This document shows, one piece after another, positions 6,577 to 7,169 of a DNA stretch of 7,169 nucleotides (its first letter is position 1; the number at the start of each line of letters is the position of its first letter). The notes beneath the pieces were generated by a model. It saw nothing but the letters and a program-made list of their open reading frames with translations. It did not search any database and was not told where the DNA came from. The stretch spans positions 1-7,169 of the forward strand of contig CALALM010000168.1 of assembly GCA_937925565.1 (NCBI GenBank). The letters run 5' to 3'. Both the position numbers and the translations under genes were made by a program. The DNA is from an uncultured Centipeda sp. GTDB taxonomy: Bacteria; Bacillota; Negativicutes; Selenomonadales; Selenomonadaceae.

Positions 6577-7169
6577 GTGGAGAGATATAACCCGCAGGAG
6601 ATCGAGACGAAGTGGCAGGAGATATGGGAGACGGATCACAGCTGCCATACGGAGATGGACGACACGAAGCCGAAATACTACGTGCTTGAGATGTTTCCAT
6701 ATCCGTCAGGAAAACTCCACATGGGTCATGTCCGCAATTACTCGATCGGAGACGTGGTCGCACGTTTTCGGACGATGGAGGGGTACAACGTCCTGCACCC
6801 CATGGGATTCGATTCCTTTGGCATGCCCGCAGAGAACGCGGCAATCCAGAACAAGGTGCACCCTGCGAAGTGGACGTATGCGAACATTGAGAACATGGAG
6901 CGGCAACAGCGTGCGCTCGGGCTCGCGTATGACTGGGCGCGCGAGGTCATCACCTGCCGTGAGGATTACTACCGCTGGACGCAGTGGCTCTTTGAATTGT
7001 TCTATAAAAAGGGGTTGGCGTATAAGAAGGCGGCGTCCGTCAACTGGTGCGATACCTGCGGCACGGTGCTCGCGAACGAGCAGGTCGAAGACGGCAAGTG
7101 CTGGCGCTGCAAATCCGAGGTTCACAAGAAGAACCTTGCGCAGTGGTTCTTTAAGATCACGGACTATGC
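6577..7169 (+). CDS. leuS: Leucyl-tRNA synthetase, N-terminal part (3'-truncated by the window)
   Basis: The first 197 codons of a class I aminoacyl-tRNA synthetase, which charges tRNA-Leu with leucine in the cytoplasm. The N-terminus [16 protein letters not shown] is typical of bacterial LeuRS. The catalytic HIGH motif appears as HMGH (48-51) within [28 protein letters not shown] (77-90) is the usual active-site segment after it. A zinc-binding insertion has both Cys pairs: Cys158/Cys161 (WCDTC) and Cys175/Cys178 (CWRC). The editing domain, KMSKS loop and anticodon domain lie beyond the window. The start is GTG: an in-frame stop sits at 6547-6549, no in-frame ATG lies between, and AGGAG (6568-6572) plus GGGAGGAG (6559-6566) stand upstream. 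The full protein would be about 800-830 residues from family knowledge. Confidence 0.97.
   Translation, partial: MERYNPQEIETKWQEIWETDHSCHTEMDDTKPKYYVLEMFPYPSGKLHMGHVRNYSIGDVVARFRTMEGYNVLHPMGFDSFGMPAENAAIQNKVHPAKWTYANIENMERQQRALGLAYDWAREVITCREDYYRWTQWLFELFYKKGLAYKKAASVNWCDTCGTVLANEQVEDGKCWRCKSEVHKKNLAQWFFKITDY

Noticed and set aside
6528..6590. A 20-codon leader peptide before leuS
   Set aside because: It contains no leucine codons, has no ribosome site of its own, and overlaps the leuS ribosome site and start, so it does not look like an attenuator peptide.

Overview
This is an ordinary-looking chromosomal stretch from a moderately GC-rich anaerobe. The likeliest source is a Negativicute of the Selenomonas type; this is inferred from overall protein character and not proven. 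Coding DNA is GC-rich and largely avoids TTA, CTA and TCA codons. Intergenic DNA is AT-rich, with strong AGGAGG-type ribosome sites and TATAAT-type promoters typical of Firmicutes. The window holds seven protein genes, two of them cut by the window edges. I see no tRNA, rRNA, CRISPR array or mobile element, and no gene-free stretch longer than 300 bases.

Layout. (1) Bases 1-566 (+) are the 3' part of a Crp/Fnr-family regulator with a C-terminal C-x2-C-x4-C motif like that of the Bacillus Fnr iron-sulfur oxygen sensor. A hairpin at 566-591, usable from both strands, separates it from the next unit. (2) Bases 1871-592 (-) are a two-gene operon: an exported RsiV/PdaC-like protein, then a YigZ/IMPACT-family protein. 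They overlap by ATGA and have a well-formed promoter at 1904-1932. (3) Bases 2024-3373 (+) are a 12-helix amino acid permease of the APC superfamily. (4) Bases 3420-5522 (+) are a soluble chemoreceptor joining FIST_N and FIST_C sensory domains to a methyl-accepting signalling hairpin. It has its own extended -10 promoter overlapping the permease stop, and a strong terminator. (5) Bases 6326-5574 (-) are a TauE/SafE-family membrane exporter, probably starting at TTG. (6) From 6577 (+) runs the first 197 codons of leucyl-tRNA synthetase, starting at GTG behind a strong promoter.

The most interesting biology is the FIST chemoreceptor directly downstream of an amino acid permease. FIST domains have been proposed to sense amino acids partly because they lie near such genes, so the pair could couple amino acid uptake to motility. 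The second point is the truncated regulator, which appears to carry the full ligand set (three Cys plus one Asp) of a Bacillus-type oxygen-sensing Fnr. Nothing here clearly shows a new defence, mobile or biosynthetic system.
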